From Spirochaeta sp. (GTDB lineage: Bacteria; Spirochaetota; Spirochaetia; UBA9216): a stretch of DNA of 6,996 nucleotides. The stretch spans positions 1 to 6,996 of the forward strand of contig DMKD01000371.1 of the NCBI GenBank assembly GCA_003454605.1, written 5' to 3'. The position numbers were made by a program, and so were the translations under genes. Within the stretch, counting starts at the first letter, position 1. Every line of letters begins with the position of its first letter. Shown in pieces: positions 6,085 through 6,996 of the stretch. Below the pieces are notes generated by a model. The model was not told where the DNA came from. It saw only the letters and a list, made by a program, of their open reading frames with translations, and did no database searches.

Positions 6085-6981
6085 ATGCATAATAAATCTT
6101 TTGTTTTAATTCTTATTCTAATTATCCCTTTCTCACTAGCTGCTCAAGACAGCGGGCAGCGACTCAGCCCCGAAGAATACGAAAGCAGCCTGCTTCTTGA
6201 TGGCAGTAAAAATGATGAACAGCGCCGGCTTGATTATATAGAAGCCGCCGAGATAAAACAGCTGACAGGTGATTTAAAGGGGGCTGCAGTTCTTTTTAAA
6301 AAGGCATCTCTGACTGTTAAAGGAAAAAAAGATTTTATTTCCTTATACAGAGCTACCGTCCTGAATATTGAAATGGCTTTTTTCAGGGAGGCTGAAGCTG
6401 ATTTGAGAGCGATTCTAACATTCTCGAATGATGCTGAGCTTAGAATTAAATCGACCATTCTGTCAGCCAGATTAAAAAAAAATGATGGAGCGGCCGATGA
6501 AGCCAGGGCAATCATGATTAGTATATTCAGCTCATCAGAGCCCATCCCAAACGAGGCATTTCATTTTGCATCAGAAATCTTTGACGATGCGGAGTTTAAG
6601 GAACTATGCTCGCATGCTTCAGCAAACGGATGGTCGGATCGATATTTAAAACTGAAACCATTGATTACTCCTGAAATTGTATTCGGTAAATACAACGGAG
6701 GTTTTATAATCGCTGAACCTGCTGACGCCCTCTCAGAAGAGAGTTCGAATAGTGAAGCTTTGGCTGCAAGCATTCAGCTCGGCTCCTTTTCGGTACGTGA
6801 GAATGCTGAAGATTTGCAGAAAACGGTGAATGAGTCAGGATGGGCTGCAGAGGTGAGAAACAAGACCGTTAACGACCGCGAATATTTCACAGTTGTTGTA
6901 CCGATTTCTAAAGGGAAGGCAGTGCAACAGATAATAATTGAACTTAAAGAAAAGGGTTTTGAAGGTTATCCAGTTTACTGA
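6085..6981 (+). CDS. Secreted helical-repeat (TPR-like) protein with a C-terminal SPOR domain
   Basis: This 298-residue protein starts with a signal peptide (1-20, hydrophobic core VLILILIIPFSL, likely cleavage after A20 in LAA/QD), so it acts in the periplasm. No lipobox cysteine is present. Residues 48-180 are alpha-helical and look like degenerate TPR or similar repeats (for example EIKQLTGDLKGAAVLFKKA at 56-74, and MAFFREAEADLRAIL at 97-111). Residues 200-226 form a low-complexity acidic linker. Residues 227-298 are a SPOR domain, opening with ASIQLGSFSVRENAEDL (228-244) and ending GFEGYPVY. SPOR domains bind peptidoglycan glycan strands stripped of stem peptides, usually at division or remodelling sites. 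The start has no clear Shine-Dalgarno sequence, but the signal peptide fixes it, and it lies 3 bp after the LapA-domain stop in the same frame, suggesting coupled translation. The gene appears complete. Confidence 0.82.
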   Translation: MHNKSFVLILILIIPFSLAAQDSGQRLSPEEYESSLLLDGSKNDEQRRLDYIEAAEIKQLTGDLKGAAVLFKKASLTVKGKKDFISLYRATVLNIEMAFFREAEADLRAILTFSNDAELRIKSTILSARLKKNDGAADEARAIMISIFSSSEPIPNEAFHFASEIFDDAEFKELCSHASANGWSDRYLKLKPLITPEIVFGKYNGGFIIAEPADALSEESSNSEALAASIQLGSFSVRENAEDLQKTVNESGWAAEVRNKTVNDREYFTVVVPISKGKAVQQIIIELKEKGFEGYPVY

Positions 6982-6996
6982 ATAGCCAGTTTACTG
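6970..6996 (+). repeat. Short direct repeat, 16-bp period, at the right edge
   Basis: CCAGTTTACTG occurs at 6970-6980 and again at 6986-6996, separated by AATAG. The first copy covers the last codons and part of the stop of the SPOR gene; the second runs exactly to the window edge. Each copy also contains the inverted arms CAGT and ACTG around TT. It may be the start of a longer tandem array or a chance duplication; the edge prevents a decision. Confidence 0.4.

Overview
The window looks like a piece of a spirochaete-type diderm chromosome with roughly 40 % G+C (judged by eye). The assignment is an inference. It rests on the family mix (an LCP protein with a very large extracytoplasmic part, MiaB, a LapA-domain protein, a SPOR protein and a small outer-membrane-like protein), on signal peptides ending in FSQ or AAQ, and on a purH gene that is naturally divided in two. 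No RNA genes, mobile elements or CRISPR arrays were seen.

Layout: one gene is transcribed leftwards and runs off the left edge (1-452, minus). It encodes an exported, probably beta-barrel protein with a TTG start, a good Shine-Dalgarno sequence and a well-formed sigma70-type promoter (TTGAAA-17-TACTAT). A 115-bp divergent intergenic region follows. From 568 to 6981 six plus-strand genes lie end to end: an IMP cyclohydrolase (N-terminal half of PurH), an AICAR transformylase (C-terminal half of PurH), a 674-residue LytR-CpsA-Psr (LCP) protein, the tRNA methylthiotransferase MiaB, a 93-residue LapA-domain membrane protein, and a secreted helical-repeat plus SPOR-domain protein. The junctions are an 8-bp overlap, 0 bp, 0 bp, a 13-bp overlap and a 3-bp gap, so this is almost certainly one operon with translational coupling. 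No terminator is visible before the right edge, where a short 16-bp-period direct repeat begins.

How the genes fit together: the two PurH halves carry out the last two steps of de novo IMP synthesis. MiaB completes the ms2i6A modification at tRNA position 37. The other three products are envelope proteins: an LCP glycopolymer ligase-like enzyme outside the membrane, a small two-helix membrane protein, and a secreted protein with a presumed peptidoglycan-binding SPOR domain. The most unusual points are the divided purH with an altered cyclohydrolase signature (KTLD and IYLG in place of KTLHP and HGG), the LCP protein with about 380 unassigned residues and a changed first metal-binding motif, and the LapA-domain/TPR-like-SPOR gene pair.
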